From: Peribacillus loiseleuriae
GTDB lineage: Bacteria; Bacillota; Bacilli; Bacillales; DSM-1321
NCBI RefSeq assembly: GCF_001183985.1
Contig: NZ_LFZW01000001.1
Span: 768,323-832,322 of the forward strand
Length of the DNA: 64,000 nt
Direction of reading: 5' to 3'
Translations under genes and position numbers: made by a program
Notes under the pieces: model-generated
What the model saw: the letters and a program-made list of their open reading frames with translations, nothing else
Told to the model about the DNA's origin: nothing
The model's database searches: none
Shown here: positions 63,824 to 64,000 of the stretch, piece after piece
Layout: every line of letters starts with the position of its first letter
How positions within the stretch are numbered: the first letter of the stretch is position 1

Positions 63824-64000
63824 GCAGAACTCTTGTAACACCTTGTATTTGCTCAAGATCTAATGATATTGCTTTAATCAAACAGGACAGCTTATCGGCA
63901 GCTGTCCTGTTTTTAATGACACAAATCACTTTATTGATTGGGAAGAAAAGAAAAAAATTGAGAAGCTAATCATTTTTTTTATCCCGCATCAATGGGCAGT

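Larger units (their letters stand above)
62294..64000 (+). repeat. Tandem array with exact 640-bp period
   Basis: The sequence from about 62294 to 62933 is repeated without visible change at 62934-63573 and again from 63574 to the window end, where the third copy is cut at 427 bases. Each unit holds the last 83 codons of the amidohydrolase, its terminator and about 390 bases of downstream DNA. The first unit is joined to the unique gene; the junction within the array reads AGAGTGATGAATCTCG, whereas the native gene has CCTAGTGAATCTCG. Identity over 640 bases implies a recent event, or an assembly artefact near a contig end. Confidence 0.95.

Noticed and set aside
1..64000. CRISPR arrays, tRNA or rRNA genes
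   Set aside because: No short regularly spaced repeats and no tRNA- or rRNA-like conserved segments were noticed on reading either strand.

Overview
The window looks like chromosome of a low-GC, Gram-positive spore-former relative (Bacillaceae/Planococcaceae, Bacillus- or Lysinibacillus-like). The grounds are the AT-rich sequence, strong AGGAGG-type ribosome binding sites, many TTG/GTG starts, and the recognisable Bacillus-type units: ahpCF with a PerR-like box, a lysine riboswitch, a BirA-controlled bioY-yhfT-yhfS unit, ykuK, a SLAP-domain protein, cadCA and selO. No rRNA, tRNA, CRISPR array or intact transposase was seen. Genus is inference only.

Layout. 1-900: start of a leftward gene at the edge plus two diverged copies of a ~260-bp repeat. 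908-3505: sugar-acid type Zn-dehydrogenase and GntP permease. 4068-7101: DUF4358-like lipoprotein, MBOAT acyltransferase and DHHW/AlgJ-type protein, a surface-acylation operon. 7320-9599: ahpC-ahpF. 9831-13900: decayed fragments, a REPIN-like repeat, an L,D-transpeptidase and small proteins. 13949-17119: a large divergent UvrA-like ATPase with a zinc-finger-rich C-terminal extension. 17421-19997: a lysine riboswitch followed by an isochorismatase-fold hydrolase and an APC permease. 20211-25224: a sulfane-sulfur (persulfide) regulon: cstR, two TusA-type proteins, a DsrE-like protein, several rhodaneses, a rhodanese-persulfide dioxygenase fusion and a TauE exporter, with five near-identical 16-bp operators.

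25225-28410: broken ABC ATPase, a helix-hairpin-helix protein and selO. 28666-37340: a sigma-54 activator, then a textbook -24/-12 promoter driving two DUF917/hydantoinase-A pairs that flank an NCS1 (CodB-like) permease, probably for uptake and breakdown of a cyclic amide or thiohydantoin-like compound. 37515-42583: a putP remnant, a Cys-type sulfatase, gene fragments, a SLAP protein and ykuK. 43220-45995: a Tat-exported small subunit, a GMC flavoprotein with a cysteine cluster, and a TatA. 46361-48541: holin-like protein and amino-acid permease. 49243-53124: a BirA-type biotin operator in front of bioY, an acyl-CoA ligase, a thiolase lacking one catalytic cysteine, and two hot-dog/MaoC proteins. 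53326-57645: glutaminase and the cadmium/zinc efflux pair cadC-cadA. 57824-59879: a chemoreceptor and an acyltransferase-like protein. 60398-62543: a wrecked YfcC-type transporter beside an intact M20 amidohydrolase.

The right end (62294-64000) is a tandem array with an exact 640-bp period, starting inside the amidohydrolase and running off the window. Five transport or surface genes are visibly decayed (ECF S-component, FG-GAP-like protein, ABC ATPase, putP, yfcC-like). All functional statements are from sequence motifs and family knowledge; no searches were run.
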